Assembly (NCBI RefSeq): GCF_002312815.1
Contig: NZ_NKQJ01000013.1
Span: 110,723-152,692 of the forward strand
Source: Agaribacterium haliotis
GTDB lineage: Bacteria; Pseudomonadota; Gammaproteobacteria; Pseudomonadales; Cellvibrionaceae
Length of the DNA: 41,970 nucleotides
Direction: 5' to 3'
Of this stretch, positions 25,329-34,379 are shown one piece after another; the first letter of the stretch is position 1; the number at the start of each line of letters is the position of its first letter. Below the pieces are notes generated by a model. It saw only the letters and a program-made list of their open reading frames with translations, did not search any database and was not told the origin of the DNA. The position numbers and the translations under genes were made by a program.

Positions 25329-26264
25329 TCAGCCGGCGGGCGGCTCCAGGATGTCGCCCGCGCTGTCTTCATCGTAAAACGGGTCGTAGACTTTTCTTGT
25401 GTCAAACTTGATGCTCGGGCGCTTGTCGAATACACCAAAGGTGACATAACTAACCCAGGACCGGTCCTGATCACTGCCGTACTGGTAGTCAAATTCGCCG
25501 TCTTCCAGTGCCGGGTAGTGTGGATAGTTGTACTTCAATACTTTGATCGCATCTTCCGACAGCGGCTGCATATCGATTAAATGATAAGCCTGGGCCATAA
25601 CGGCCAGCGCGTCGGGCACGGCGGGGGTGCCTTGCATATTCTCAACAACCCAGCGGCCGCGGTTGGCAGCGGCGAGATAGGCGCCGCGCTTAAAGTAGTA
25701 GTTGGCGACGTTGATCTCGGCGCGGGCGAGCGTGTTGCGCAGATAAATCATGCGCTTTTCAGCATCGAGCGCATAAGGGCTTTGCGGATACTCGTTGAGC
25801 AGCTCGGCAAAGTGGTTAAAGCTTTCTTTGGCGGTGCCCGGGTCGCGCATAGTTGTATCGACCGGGAAAAATGAAGAGAACACCGAGTCATTGTAAAAGC
25901 TGGCGATACCGCGCATATAAAAGGCGTAGTCGACGTTGCGGTGCTGCGGGTGCAAGCGGATAAAACGATCGGCACTGGCCAGCGCCGCTTCAAATTCGCC
26001 GGCTTTATAATAGGCGTAGATTAACTCAAGCTGGGCTTGCTCGGCATAGGTGCCAAAGGGGAAGTTTTCTTCCAGCGCCTGCAAGGTGTCGATAGCGAGC
26101 TCCCAGCTGTAGCTGTCGAGGTAGCGCTGAGCGCGCTCAAAAACTTCCTGTTCGCTGCCTCGCCCGTAGTCTTCGTCGCTGGCACAGCCGACTAACAAAG
26201 TAAGAGATAGGCACACACTGGCCAGAAAGGTGCTCTGGCGATTTGAACGAAAGTAGTTCGACAT
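25329..26264 (-). CDS. bamD: BamD, outer-membrane assembly lipoprotein
   Basis: 311 residues, a signal peptide with lipobox LVGC (Cys27). Tetratricopeptide repeats run from about residue 35 (EQEVFERAQRYLDSYSWELAIDTLQALEENFPFG) through to about 250, including the strongly conserved FIRLHPQHRNVDYAFYMRGIASF. BamD docks on BamA in the periplasm as part of the Bam complex. It is longer than the 245-residue E. coli protein because of a charged C-terminal tail (FDTRKVYDPFYDEDSAGD). The gene is divergent from rluD, the common gammaproteobacterial bamD/rluD pairing. Confidence 0.94.
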   Translation of the reverse strand: MSNYFRSNRQSTFLASVCLSLTLLVGCASDEDYGRGSEQEVFERAQRYLDSYSWELAIDTLQALEENFPFGTYAEQAQLELIYAYYKAGEFEAALASADRFIRLHPQHRNVDYAFYMRGIASFYNDSVFSSFFPVDTTMRDPGTAKESFNHFAELLNEYPQSPYALDAEKRMIYLRNTLARAEINVANYYFKRGAYLAAANRGRWVVENMQGTPAVPDALAVMAQAYHLIDMQPLSEDAIKVLKYNYPHYPALEDGEFDYQYGSDQDRSWVSYVTFGVFDKRPSIKFDTRKVYDPFYDEDSAGDILEPPAG

Positions 26265-26437
26265 TCTAGAATCAACGCTTGTAATCAGTCTTGGCGCGGC
26301 GCATGATGCCGCGTTTTCAGCACTCCGCGCTATTTCTATCGTGAGGTGCTAGTTCAACGGCGGTGTTCAAGCTTTAAAGCGCACCGCTAGTCAGTAAATC
26401 AGGGCCGACAGTGTAATTAGGCGGCCGGCGAAAAACA

Positions 26438-27409
26438 ATGACGACACCCAGCTCAAGTATTCAGCTCAGCGAAATTGTACCGACGATCTATGCCGGCTCG
26501 CGTTTAGACCAGGCGGCGGCAGCGATGTTCCCGGATTTTAGCCGCTCGCGCTTAAAAGACTGGATCAAAAGCGGCGCTTTAACTATCGATGGCCGCAGCC
26601 TTAAGCCCAATAGCAAACTCGGCGGTGGCGAACTTCTTGAGCTGGAGGCGGAGCTGGCGGCCGACGGCGCATTTTTACCCGAAGCAATGGCGCTCGATAT
26701 CTGTTTTGAAGACGAACATATACTCGTGGTAAACAAGCCTGCGGGGCTGGTAGTGCACCCTGCGGCCGGCAATTGGTCGGGCACGCTGCTCAATGGTTTA
26801 TTGCATTACTGCCCTGAACTCGCGCAGATTCCAAGGGCCGGCATAGTGCACCGACTCGATAAAGGTACCTCGGGCTTGATGGTGGTTGCCAAAAGCCTAA
26901 AAGCTCAGTTGTCGCTGGTTGAGCAGCTGCAGGCGCGCACGGTCACTCGCCGTTATTGGGCCTTGGTTCGCGGTGAACCAGCCGCTGAAGGCTGTGTCGA
27001 TGCCGCCATCGGCCGCCACAGCAGCCAGCGAACCAAAATGGCGGTGCTCACAAGCGGCGGTAAAGAGGCGCGCACACACTACCGGCGCTTGAGCAAGCTC
27101 AAAGGTTTTGCGCTGATGGAACTCAAGCTTGAGACCGGGCGCACCCATCAGATTCGTGTGCATATGGCGCACCTGTCGCACAGCCTGATCGGCGACCCTG
27201 TATACGGGGCAAAGTGGACAGCGGCTGAAAAACATGATGCCAGCCTGGCAGCAGCTCTCGCTTTTTCGCGCCAGGCCCTGCACGCCAAAGCGCTCGGTTT
27301 GATTCACCCGTGCAGCGGTGAAACGATGAGCTGGGAGCTACCTTTAGCTGAGGACTTTTCCGCTTTGTTGAGTGCAATGAGGCAGCGAGCCGATGCTTTT
27401 TCAGGCTAA
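26438..27409 (+). CDS. rluD: 23S rRNA pseudouridine synthase D
   Basis: 323 residues. The N-terminal S4 RNA-binding domain (SRLDQAAAAMFPDFSRSRLKDWIKSGALTIDG) is followed by the pseudouridine synthase core with VVNKPAGLVVHP and catalytic motif HRLDKGTSGL (Asp141). Further on come GRTHQIRVHM and GDPVYG. RluD makes pseudouridines 1911, 1915 and 1917 in helix 69 of 23S rRNA. The bamD-rluD-pgeF-clpB context distinguishes it from RluA and RluC. The 3' end overlaps pgeF by 17 bp, indicating one operon. Confidence 0.94.
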   Translation: MTTPSSSIQLSEIVPTIYAGSRLDQAAAAMFPDFSRSRLKDWIKSGALTIDGRSLKPNSKLGGGELLELEAELAADGAFLPEAMALDICFEDEHILVVNKPAGLVVHPAAGNWSGTLLNGLLHYCPELAQIPRAGIVHRLDKGTSGLMVVAKSLKAQLSLVEQLQARTVTRRYWALVRGEPAAEGCVDAAIGRHSSQRTKMAVLTSGGKEARTHYRRLSKLKGFALMELKLETGRTHQIRVHMAHLSHSLIGDPVYGAKWTAAEKHDASLAAALAFSRQALHAKALGLIHPCSGETMSWELPLAEDFSALLSAMRQRADAFSG

Positions 27410-28172
27410 GTGGCCTGCCCCGGCTTCGGTAAAAACCGCGCTGACAACACGAGACGGCGGTGTCAGCGCTGCGCCTTTTGACAGCTTCAATCTGGCGTCG
27501 CACGTCGGTGATCTCGATAGTTGTGTTCAGTTAAATCGTCAGCGCTTAAGTGAGTCTTTACAGAACCGGGCGAGCGCCTCCCCTAAACTGCAGTGGCTAA
27601 CGCAAGTGCACGGTACCGAGCTTGTTGAGCTTGACTGTTCTTTGGCCGAGCCGATTGAGGCCGATGCGAGCTATACCAAAAAGGCGGGCGTGGCTTGTGT
27701 GGTGATGACGGCAGATTGTTTGCCGCTGCTTATTTGCGATAAGGCCGGTTCGCAAGTGGCCGCTGTGCACGCCGGCTGGAAGGGACTGGCCGACGGTATT
27801 GTCAGTCGTGCCGTTGCCGCATTTGACGCGCCGGCAAGTGAGCTGATGGTCTATCTTGGGCCGGCGATATCACAAGCCGCATTTGAAGTGGGCGAGGATG
27901 TCAGGCAAGCCTTTGAGAACGCGCAAGCGCAGCGCCGTTTTGCCGAGCCAATCGCACACGCTTTTTGCGAGCGCGCCAAGCAAGATACATCGGGCGCCAA
28001 CAAATTTTTTGCCGATTTATACCGTCTGGCCCGCTCCGAGCTTTGTGCGCTCGGGGTGAGACAGATTTACGGCGGCGACTTTTGCACCTACAGCGATAAA
28101 CAGCGCTTTTTTTCCTATCGCCGAGACGGCCGCTGCGGTCGCATGGCTTCATTAATCTGGCTGGCTGACTAA
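27393..28172 (+). CDS. pgeF: PgeF/YfiH peptidoglycan editing factor (polyphenol oxidase family)
   Basis: 259 residues, full length for the DUF152/YfiH family. Zinc-binding residues are visible: His73 (LTQVHGTE), Cys109 (TADCLPLL) and His126 (VAAVHAGWKGLADGI), as are the family motifs YLGPAISQAAFEVGEDV and FFSYRRDGRCGRMASLIWL. In E. coli the protein is credited with removing wrongly incorporated amino acids (such as Ser for Ala) from UDP-MurNAc precursors; older annotation calls it laccase or polyphenol oxidase. It overlaps rluD and shares its transcript. Confidence 0.92.
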   Translation: MLFQAKWPAPASVKTALTTRDGGVSAAPFDSFNLASHVGDLDSCVQLNRQRLSESLQNRASASPKLQWLTQVHGTELVELDCSLAEPIEADASYTKKAGVACVVMTADCLPLLICDKAGSQVAAVHAGWKGLADGIVSRAVAAFDAPASELMVYLGPAISQAAFEVGEDVRQAFENAQAQRRFAEPIAHAFCERAKQDTSGANKFFADLYRLARSELCALGVRQIYGGDFCTYSDKQRFFSYRRDGRCGRMASLIWLAD

Positions 28173-28213
28173 GTTTTTTTACGCCAAAACACGCTTATTG
28201 CATACGCAAAAAA

Positions 28214-28240
28214 CTTGTTATTAGCGTTATCGCCCCTATT
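28214..28240 (+). promoter_or_regulatory. Sigma-32 (heat-shock)-like promoter of clpB
   Basis: CTTGTTA at 28214-28220 and CCCCTATT at 28233-28240, 12 bp apart, resemble the RpoH consensus CTTGAAA / CCCCATNT. They lie about 80 bp before the clpB start, where such a promoter is expected. Confidence 0.5.
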
Positions 28241-28317
28241 TATTCACTAACGTGTTACAGCTCTTTTGGCGGGCCACTGAGCGGTAGCGCTTATTTTGTT
28301 TTTGTAACGGTGAATGT

Positions 28318-30951
28318 ATGCGAATTGACAGACTAACCAACCCTTTGCAGATGGCGCTTTCGGATGCTCAGTCGCTGGCGATTGGCCGGGATCACGCTAA
28401 TTTAGACCCTTTGCACCTGCTGCAAGCCATGCTTGATCAGCGCGGTGGCACCGTGCGCCCGCTGCTGCAGGCGGCCAACTTTGATTTAAATGCTCTGCGC
28501 AATGAATTAAATAAAGCGCTCGACGCTTTGCCGAGTATCAGTTCGCCAACCGGCGATATCAGCATGTCGCCGGAGCTGGGGCGCTTGCTGAACCTGGCCG
28601 ACAAACACGCGCAGGAAAACAAAGACAAATTTATTTCCAGTGAAAGTGTGCTGATCGCTGCCATGCGCGATGGCAAATTTAATATCGCCAAGTTATTGCT
28701 GGCCTGCGGTGAACTGGCGAGTTTGGAGCGCGCGGTTAAAAATGTACGCGGCGGTGAAACCGTTGATAACCCGGAGGCGGAAGAGAACCGTCAGGCGCTT
28801 GAAAAATATACTGTCGATCTAACCGCGCGCGCCGAGTCGGGCAAGCTCGATCCGGTTATTGGTCGCGATGACGAGATTCGTCGCACTGTGCAGGTACTGC
28901 AGCGCCGCACTAAAAACAATCCGGTGTTAATTGGTGAGCCGGGTGTGGGTAAAACTGCAATCGTCGAGGGTTTGGCGCAGCGCATTGTCAATGGTGAAGT
29001 TCCCGAAGGTTTAAAAAATAAGCGCCTATTAAGCCTGGATCTAGGCTCTTTGCTGGCCGGGGCGAAGTTTCGCGGCGAATTTGAGGAGCGCTTAAAATCG
29101 GTGCTCAATGAACTCGGCAAGCAAGAAGGCCGAATTATTTTATTTGTCGATGAGTTACATACGATGGTTGGCGCAGGCAAAGCCGACGGGGCAATGGATG
29201 CCGGCAATATGCTCAAGCCAGCTTTGGCTCGCGGCGAGCTGCACTGTGTCGGCGCCACCACACTCGATGAATACCGCCAGTTTATTGAAAAAGATGCCGC
29301 GCTTGAGCGCCGTTTTCAAAAAGTCTTGGTTGACGAGCCCTCCGAAGAGGACACGATTGCTATCTTGCGCGGCTTAAAAGAGCGCTATGAAGTTCATCAC
29401 GGCGTCAACATTACTGATTCAGCAATTATTGCGTCGGCAAAATTAAGTCAGCGCTATATCACCGACAGGCAGTTGCCTGACAAGGCGATTGATTTGGTTG
29501 ACGAGGCAGCGAGCCGCATTCGCATGGAAATCGACTCCAAGCCTGAGCAAATGGACAAGCTCGAGCGCCGTTTGATTCAATTAAAAATTGAGCGAGAGGC
29601 GGTGAAAAAAGATGAAGACGAAGCCTCGCGTGCGCGCCTTGAAAAAATTGAACAGCAAATAGACCAAGCTGAACGCGCGTTTGCCGAACTCGATGAAATA
29701 TGGCGCGCTGAAAAAATTGCACTTAAAGGTACCCAGGAAATCAAAAGTACTCTGGAGCAGGCGCGCCTCGATTTAGAAGCCGCTCACCGCGCCGGTGATT
29801 TAGCGCGTATGAGTGAGCTGCAGTACGGCATTATTCCCGATCTCGAGAAACAGCTCGATATGGCTGCGCAAGCAGAGATGCAGGATACGACTTTGCTGCG
29901 CAATAAAGTGACGGATGAAGAAATCGCCGAAGTGGTATCAAAGTGGACGGGCATACCAGTGAGCAAAATGCTCGAGGGCGAGCGCGAAAAACTTCTGCGT
30001 ATGGAAGAGGTGCTGCATCAGCGTGTTATCGGCCAGAAAGAAGCCGTAGTTGCGGTCGCGAATGCGGTAAGGCGCGCGCGCGCCGGTTTGAGTGACCCGA
30101 ACAGGCCCAACGGTTCTTTCCTGTTTTTAGGCCCGACCGGTGTCGGTAAAACCGAGCTGTGTAAAACTCTGGCAACCTTTTTGTTTGACAGTGAAGATGC
30201 AATGGTACGCATCGACATGAGTGAGTTTATGGAAAAGCACAGCGTTGCGCGCTTGATCGGTGCGCCGCCTGGCTATGTCGGTTATGAAGAGGGCGGGTAT
30301 TTGACCGAAGCTGTGCGCCGCAAGCCGTATTCGGTGCTCTTGCTCGATGAGGTTGAAAAGGCGCATCCCGATGTCTTTAACATTTTATTGCAGGTGCTAG
30401 AAGACGGGCGTTTAACTGACGGCCAGGGGCGTACGGTTGATTTTCGCAATACGGTTGTGGTGATGACGTCTAACCTCGGTTCCGACGCCATTCAGGAAAT
30501 CACTGAAAATAAAGCCTTCGATAGCATCAGTTTTGACGGTTCGGCAACGTCGGATGATGTGCTGAACGAAAATCGCTACGAAGCGATGAAAGCTGCGGTG
30601 ATGAATGTGGTCGGCACGCATTTTAGGCCGGAGTTTATTAATCGCATCGACGAGGCCGTTGTGTTCCACCCGCTTGGTGAGAGCCAAATTCGGGGTATCG
30701 CCACGATTCAAATTGACAGGCTTAAAGCGCGTTTGGCCGAGCGGGACTTACAACTGCAGATTAGCGACGAGGCGATGGACTTGATTGCCGAAGCCGGCTA
30801 CGACCCGGTTTACGGCGCTCGCCCACTAAAACGCGCTATTCAGAGCCTGCTTGAGAACACCTTGGCCGAAAGGCTTTTGGCCGGCGATTTTGTCGCTGGA
30901 GATATGATTAAGGTCGGCCTGGACGCCGGGCAGCTTAGTTTTACTAAATAG
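28318..30951 (+). CDS. clpB: ClpB disaggregase (AAA+ chaperone)
   Basis: 877 residues (E. coli 857). The N-terminal Clp repeat domain (residues 1-145) is followed by AAA+ domain 1, with Walker A GEPGVGKT (206-213) and Walker [16 protein letters not shown]. The Glu/Lys-rich coiled-coil M domain (about 410-530) is present, which marks ClpB rather than ClpA or ClpC. AAA+ domain 2 has [26 protein letters not shown] and the C-terminal sensor-2 [11 protein letters not shown]. With DnaK it dissolves and refolds heat-aggregated proteins. It is preceded by a sigma-32-like promoter and followed by a strong terminator. Confidence 0.97.
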   Translation: MRIDRLTNPLQMALSDAQSLAIGRDHANLDPLHLLQAMLDQRGGTVRPLLQAANFDLNALRNELNKALDALPSISSPTGDISMSPELGRLLNLADKHAQENKDKFISSESVLIAAMRDGKFNIAKLLLACGELASLERAVKNVRGGETVDNPEAEENRQALEKYTVDLTARAESGKLDPVIGRDDEIRRTVQVLQRRTKNNPVLIGEPGVGKTAIVEGLAQRIVNGEVPEGLKNKRLLSLDLGSLLAGAKFRGEFEERLKSVLNELGKQEGRIILFVDELHTMVGAGKADGAMDAGNMLKPALARGELHCVGATTLDEYRQFIEKDAALERRFQKVLVDEPSEEDTIAILRGLKERYEVHHGVNITDSAIIASAKLSQRYITDRQLPDKAIDLVDEAASRIRMEIDSKPEQMDKLERRLIQLKIEREAVKKDEDEASRARLEKIEQQIDQAERAFAELDEIWRAEKIALKGTQEIKSTLEQARLDLEAAHRAGDLARMSELQYGIIPDLEKQLDMAAQAEMQDTTLLRNKVTDEEIAEVVSKWTGIPVSKMLEGEREKLLRMEEVLHQRVIGQKEAVVAVANAVRRARAGLSDPNRPNGSFLFLGPTGVGKTELCKTLATFLFDSEDAMVRIDMSEFMEKHSVARLIGAPPGYVGYEEGGYLTEAVRRKPYSVLLLDEVEKAHPDVFNILLQVLEDGRLTDGQGRTVDFRNTVVVMTSNLGSDAIQEITENKAFDSISFDGSATSDDVLNENRYEAMKAAVMNVVGTHFRPEFINRIDEAVVFHPLGESQIRGIATIQIDRLKARLAERDLQLQISDEAMDLIAEAGYDPVYGARPLKRAIQSLLENTLAERLLAGDFVAGDMIKVGLDAGQLSFTK

Positions 30952-30988
30952 CTTTATTAAACGAGCTTGTTGTAAATGTTTATCGATA

Positions 30989-31028
30989 CACACAAAAAAG
31001 CCGAGCTAACGCTCGGCTTTTTTGTGTG
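30989..31028. terminator. Bidirectional terminator between clpB and the DUF4124 gene
   Basis: A perfect 18-bp stem: CACACAAAAAAGCCGAGC, loop TAAC, and its reverse complement. The A-run on one side and T-run on the other make it work for both converging genes. Confidence 0.92.
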
Positions 31029-31047
31029 CTTGCTTGTCAGCGGCGCC

Positions 31048-31494
31048 TTATTTACCACAGGCGTCTTTAAGAAACTGCTGGCTCATATCGATTTCCTTGG
31101 CAATTTCTTCCGGGCTCAGATAGCGTGAGCTGCCATCGCTCTCTTGAATGCGTATACGGCTGCCGCTGCTTTTGAGTGTCGACAGGCGATCCTGCTCTGC
31201 TTTGCACTCTTTTTGGCGCTGAGCTTTGAGTTCTTGCTGCTGGGCGGCGAGCTTTGTATCGTTGCCAGTTTGCTCATCTGCGCTGCTATTGTTGCTTGCG
31301 CTCGGCGATTTTGAGCCGTCACCGCGAGTGGTAACACGCTCGGCCTCAACGCCGTGAGGCGGGGTTGAGCCGTAGTGTACAACTCCGTCTTCGCCCTTCC
31401 AGCGCCAGTATTCGCCGGCTGAGCTCGGCAAGCTTAGGCTAGCAGCGGTGATCAGTAGGCTTGCGCTTACTGCTAACTTAGGCAGTAAATTCAT
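31048..31494 (-). CDS. Secreted DUF4124 domain protein
   Basis: 148 residues with a signal peptide (cleavage near SSAGE) and AGGAAA at a good distance before the ATG. The DUF4124 motif follows at once: YWRWKGEDGVVHYGSTPPHGVEAERV. Then comes a Ser/Asn-rich linker and a charged helix with heptad-like spacing (LAAQQQELKAQRQKECKAEQDRL). A Cys lies in that helix and another near the C-terminus (FLKDACGK). Function is unknown; such small periplasmic proteins are common in gammaproteobacteria. It is convergent with clpB across the shared terminator. Confidence 0.85.
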   Translation of the reverse strand: MNLLPKLAVSASLLITAASLSLPSSAGEYWRWKGEDGVVHYGSTPPHGVEAERVTTRGDGSKSPSASNNSSADEQTGNDTKLAAQQQELKAQRQKECKAEQDRLSTLKSSGSRIRIQESDGSSRYLSPEEIAKEIDMSQQFLKDACGK

Positions 31495-31552
31495 AGTTAT
31501 TTCCTGTAAAGCGGCTTGGTTAACGTCCGTTGGGTACGGAATAAGTCAGCCT

Positions 31553-31834
31553 TTAGTATAGGGCAAAGCCCGGCCGAATAAATATGTGCCAGGCCAAGTG
31601 CTCAAGTTTTGTGCGCTGGGTAGGCCAAATTGTAGCAAGGTCTTGACTTTGAAGGCTTAGTTGAGAAAATATCGCTTCGCGATACTGCGCCACGCCGATG
31701 TAAAGCTGTGTGAGCGTATCAAAGGCCGGGGCAACACTCTGGCTGACCATTTCTAACGGGTATACCAACGCCCGCCGGTGGACATCGAACAGACGTAACG
31801 GCGCTGTTCCATACAATCGCGAATAATAGAACAC
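31553..31834 (-). CDS. Doubtful 93-aa ORF in the DUF4124-ilvI gap
   Basis: A minus-strand frame with GTG start, no ribosome site and no family I recognise. Its composition is protein-like (FDTLTQLYIGVAQYREAIF, LEHLAWHIFIRPG) and it fills most of an otherwise empty gap. It could be a real small gene, a decayed fragment or chance. The same stretch on the plus strand should carry the ilvI promoter: TTGACT at 31643 is a good -35 but has only a poor -10. Confidence 0.2.
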   Translation of the reverse strand: MFYYSRLYGTAPLRLFDVHRRALVYPLEMVSQSVAPAFDTLTQLYIGVAQYREAIFSQLSLQSQDLATIWPTQRTKLEHLAWHIFIRPGFALY

Positions 31835-31875
31835 TAGGTGGCCACCGGGCTTCTACGGCGAGAGTCTGTGCGTTG

Positions 31876-32022
31876 ATGCGCAGTTCTGTGCCCGACATAT
31901 TGATTTTGCTGGCAGCACTTAGGCTGCTGCCGTTTTCGTTATTGAAAATACAAATTGAGACTAGCGATCCATGCAAGAAGAGGATAAGAAAGTGGAAATG
32001 CTTTCCGGCGGTGACATGCTGA
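31876..32022 (+). CDS. Possible ilv leader peptide rich in Leu/Ile
   Basis: A 48-codon ORF in the non-coding leader of ilvI, overlapping the ilvI start by 31 bp in another frame. After MRSSVP it reads [19 protein letters not shown], so about half of residues 5-27 are Leu, Ile or Val. This is the composition of ilv attenuator peptides. A 7-bp hairpin lies within it. No good ribosome site is visible, the T-run after the hairpin is poor, and the tail ([12 protein letters not shown]) is unlike known leader peptides. Leucine-rich chance ORFs exist, so this stays a candidate. Confidence 0.35.
   Translation: MRSSVPDILILLAALRLLPFSLLKIQIETSDPCKKRIRKWKCFPAVTC
31911..31931 (+). promoter_or_regulatory. 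Hairpin in ilvI leader, attenuator candidate
   Basis: GGCAGCA (31911-31917) pairs perfectly with TGCTGCC (31925-31931) across a 7-nt loop, followed by GTTTTCGTT, a weak terminator-like tract. It lies 60 bp before the ilvI start and inside the Leu/Ile codon run of the possible leader peptide. Confidence 0.4.
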
Positions 32023-33728
32023 TCCGCTCTCTGGCTGATGAAGGTGTTGACTGCATCTTTGGTTACCCAGGCGGCGCGGCGCTTCATATTTACGACGCAA
32101 TATTTCGCCAGCAGCGCGTGCGCCACGTGCTGGTGCGCCACGAGCAGGCCGCGACGCACGCGGCAGACGGCTACGCGCGCGCTACCGGCAAACCCGGTGT
32201 GGTGCTGGTTACCTCTGGCCCCGGCGCAACCAATGCGATCACCGGCATCGCTACGGCGTATATGGACTCTATTCCAATGGTGGTGATTTCCGGCCAGGTT
32301 GTGTCGGATAAAATTGGTGAAGATGCGTTTCAGGAAACAGACATGGTTGGCGTCAGCCGCCCGATTGTGAAGCACAGCTTCTTGGTTAAAGACGCGCGCG
32401 ATATTGCCGAGACGGTGAAAAAAGCGTTTTACATCGCCACAACCGGGCGCCCCGGCCCCGTGGTTATTGATGTACCTAAAGATATTACTAACCCCATTGA
32501 TACCTACGCTTACAGTTATCCGGACAAGGTTAAAATTCGCTCGTATACCCCGGCGTTAAAAGGCCACAGCGGGCAGATTAAAAAAGCGGTTGCCTTACTT
32601 CTTGCGGCGAGTCGCCCGGTTATTTACGCCGGCGGCGGTGTAGTTCAGGGTGAGGCATCTGAGCAGCTTACCGAGCTTGCGCGCCTTCTGAACTTCCCGG
32701 TGACCAACACTTTGATGGGGCTTGGCGCCTATCCTGCAACCGACAAGCAGTTTCTCGGCATGCTCGGTATGCACGGCACGGTGGAGGCGAATACCGCCAT
32801 GCATCACGCCGATGTGATTCTCTGTGCCGGTGCGCGCTTTGATGATCGTGTGACCAATACGCCGAGCAAGTTCTGCCCGAATGCCAAGATCATTCATATT
32901 GATGTTGATCCGGCGTCGATATCTAAAACCATTACCGCCGATGTACCCATCGTTGGCCCGGTCGATAGTGTGCTTGACGAAATGCTTGAGCTGGTCAAGC
33001 AGAGCCAGGACAAGCCCGGCGATGCTGCGCTGGAAAGCTGGTGGGAGCAGATCAACCAGTGGCGTGAGCGCTACAACATTATCGACAAGCCCAACTACGA
33101 TACCAGCAGCGATATGCTCAAGCCGCAGGAGGTGGTGCGTGCGCTTTGGGAGGTGACCAATGGCGACGCTTATGTTTGTTCGGACGTTGGGCAGCACCAG
33201 ATGTTTTCGGCACTGTATTACCAGTTTGATAAGCCGCGGCGCTGGATTAACAGCGGCGGTCTCGGCACCATGGGTTTTGGCCTGCCTGCGGCGCTCGGTG
33301 TTAAGTACGCGCACCGCGACGCCGATGTTGTGTGTGTGACAGGCGAAGGCTCTATTCAAATGTGTATCCAAGAGCTAAGCACGCTGACGCAATACAACCT
33401 GCCGGTAAAAATTATCTGCTTAAACAATCAGGCGCTCGGCATGGTGAAGCAGTGGCAGGATATGCAATACGGTAGCCGTTACTCTGAAAGCTTGTATGAA
33501 GATTCGCTGCCGGACTTTCCAAAATTGATGGAGGCTTACGGCCACGTCGGTATGAAAGTGACCAAGCGCTCTGAGCTGAAACAGAAGCTTGAAGAGTGTT
33601 TTGCCATGAAAGATAAAACCGTGTTTATGGATATTTATGTCGATCCAAGTGAGCACGTTTACCCCATGCAAGTTGCGCCAAACGGCTCCATGCGCGACAT
33701 GTTGATCAGCAAGACGGAGCGTACTTAA
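31992..33728 (+). CDS. ilvI: Acetolactate synthase large subunit
   Basis: 578 residues from GTG 31992. I choose this start over the in-frame ATG at 31971 because AGGA sits 7 bp upstream of the GTG, and the protein then begins (M)EMLSGGDM, like E. coli IlvI (MEMLSGAEM). It joins two pyruvates, or pyruvate and 2-oxobutyrate, in the first common step of valine, leucine and isoleucine synthesis. ThDP-activating Glu51 lies in [19 protein letters not shown], and the substrate-binding [18 protein letters not shown] is intact. The ThDP/Mg motif GEGSIQM...[13 protein letters not shown] starts near residue 450. Its stop overlaps the ilvH start (TAATG). Confidence 0.95.
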   Translation: MEMLSGGDMLIRSLADEGVDCIFGYPGGAALHIYDAIFRQQRVRHVLVRHEQAATHAADGYARATGKPGVVLVTSGPGATNAITGIATAYMDSIPMVVISGQVVSDKIGEDAFQETDMVGVSRPIVKHSFLVKDARDIAETVKKAFYIATTGRPGPVVIDVPKDITNPIDTYAYSYPDKVKIRSYTPALKGHSGQIKKAVALLLAASRPVIYAGGGVVQGEASEQLTELARLLNFPVTNTLMGLGAYPATDKQFLGMLGMHGTVEANTAMHHADVILCAGARFDDRVTNTPSKFCPNAKIIHIDVDPASISKTITADVPIVGPVDSVLDEMLELVKQSQDKPGDAALESWWEQINQWRERYNIIDKPNYDTSSDMLKPQEVVRALWEVTNGDAYVCSDVGQHQMFSALYYQFDKPRRWINSGGLGTMGFGLPAALGVKYAHRDADVVCVTGEGSIQMCIQELSTLTQYNLPVKIICLNNQALGMVKQWQDMQYGSRYSESLYEDSLPDFPKLMEAYGHVGMKVTKRSELKQKLEECFAMKDKTVFMDIYVDPSEHVYPMQVAPNGSMRDMLISKTERT

Positions 33729-34225
33729 TGAATAGAAAACGTATTATCTCGATTCTGATGGAAAACGAACCCGGCGCTTTGAGCCGGGTGGTCGGTTTAT
33801 TTAGCCAGCGCGGCTACAATATCGAGAGCTTAACGGTGGCTCCGACCGAGGACACATCGCTGTCGCGTTTGACGTTGATGACCATCGGTGACGATCACAA
33901 AATTGAGCAGATCACCAAGCACTTAAATCGTTTGATCGACGTGGTTAAATTGGTAGATTTAAGTGAAGGCGCGCACATTGAGCGCGAATTAATGCTGATT
34001 AAAGTGCGCGCCACCGGTGCGCAGCGCGCTGAAGTAAAGCGCTGTGTCGATATTTTTCGCGGCATGATTGTCGATGTCACCCCGTCTGTCTATTGCATTC
34101 AAATCACCGGCGACAGTGAAAAGCTCGATGCATTTATCGCCGCTGTCGGTGAAGCGGCGATTATTGAAGTTGTGCGCTCTGGGGTTAGTGGTATCGCCAG
34201 AGGTGAAAAAATCTTAAGTCTATAG
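33728..34225 (+). CDS. ilvH: Acetolactate synthase small (regulatory) subunit
   Basis: 165 residues. The N-terminal ACT domain (RIISILMENEPGALSRVVGLFSQRGYNIESLTVAPTED) is followed by the IlvH C-terminal domain (ELMLIKVRATGAQRAEVKRCVDIFRG). It activates IlvI and confers valine feedback. Gly16 and Ser19 match E. coli IlvH Gly14 and Ser17, whose substitution gives valine resistance, so the enzyme here is predicted to be valine-sensitive. The start overlaps the ilvI stop and a terminator follows, making ilvIH a closed unit. Confidence 0.95.
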   Translation: MNRKRIISILMENEPGALSRVVGLFSQRGYNIESLTVAPTEDTSLSRLTLMTIGDDHKIEQITKHLNRLIDVVKLVDLSEGAHIERELMLIKVRATGAQRAEVKRCVDIFRGMIVDVTPSVYCIQITGDSEKLDAFIAAVGEAAIIEVVRSGVSGIARGEKILSL

Positions 34226-34255
34226 CTGCTAAGCAAGGGCTTGTTTCACACTTTG

Positions 34256-34288
34256 AAAAAAACGGGGCTTTTTAGCCCCGTTTTTTTT
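34256..34288 (+). terminator. Rho-independent terminator after ilvIH
   Basis: An A-run and CGGGGC pair with GCCCCG and a run of eight T (13-bp stem, TTTTTA loop), 30 bp after the ilvH stop. The A-run could let it act on the other strand too, but no gene converges there. Confidence 0.9.
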
Positions 34289-34379
34289 GGTCTAAGCCTG
34301 CGGGACTAACCTCTTAGGTCTACAGACTGCAGCTGCATGAGCTTTCTAAAATGCACCAACCATAACGAGGGTTGGAATC

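Noticed and set aside
31719-32375. 218-codon open frame on the minus strand over the ilvI start
   Set aside because: It is antisense to conserved ilvI codons, is His/Arg-rich without any motif, and is explained by ilvI codon bias.
32595-33371. 258-codon open frame antisense to ilvI
   Set aside because: It lies wholly within ilvI, whose ThDP-enzyme motifs are intact; no ribosome site or family features.
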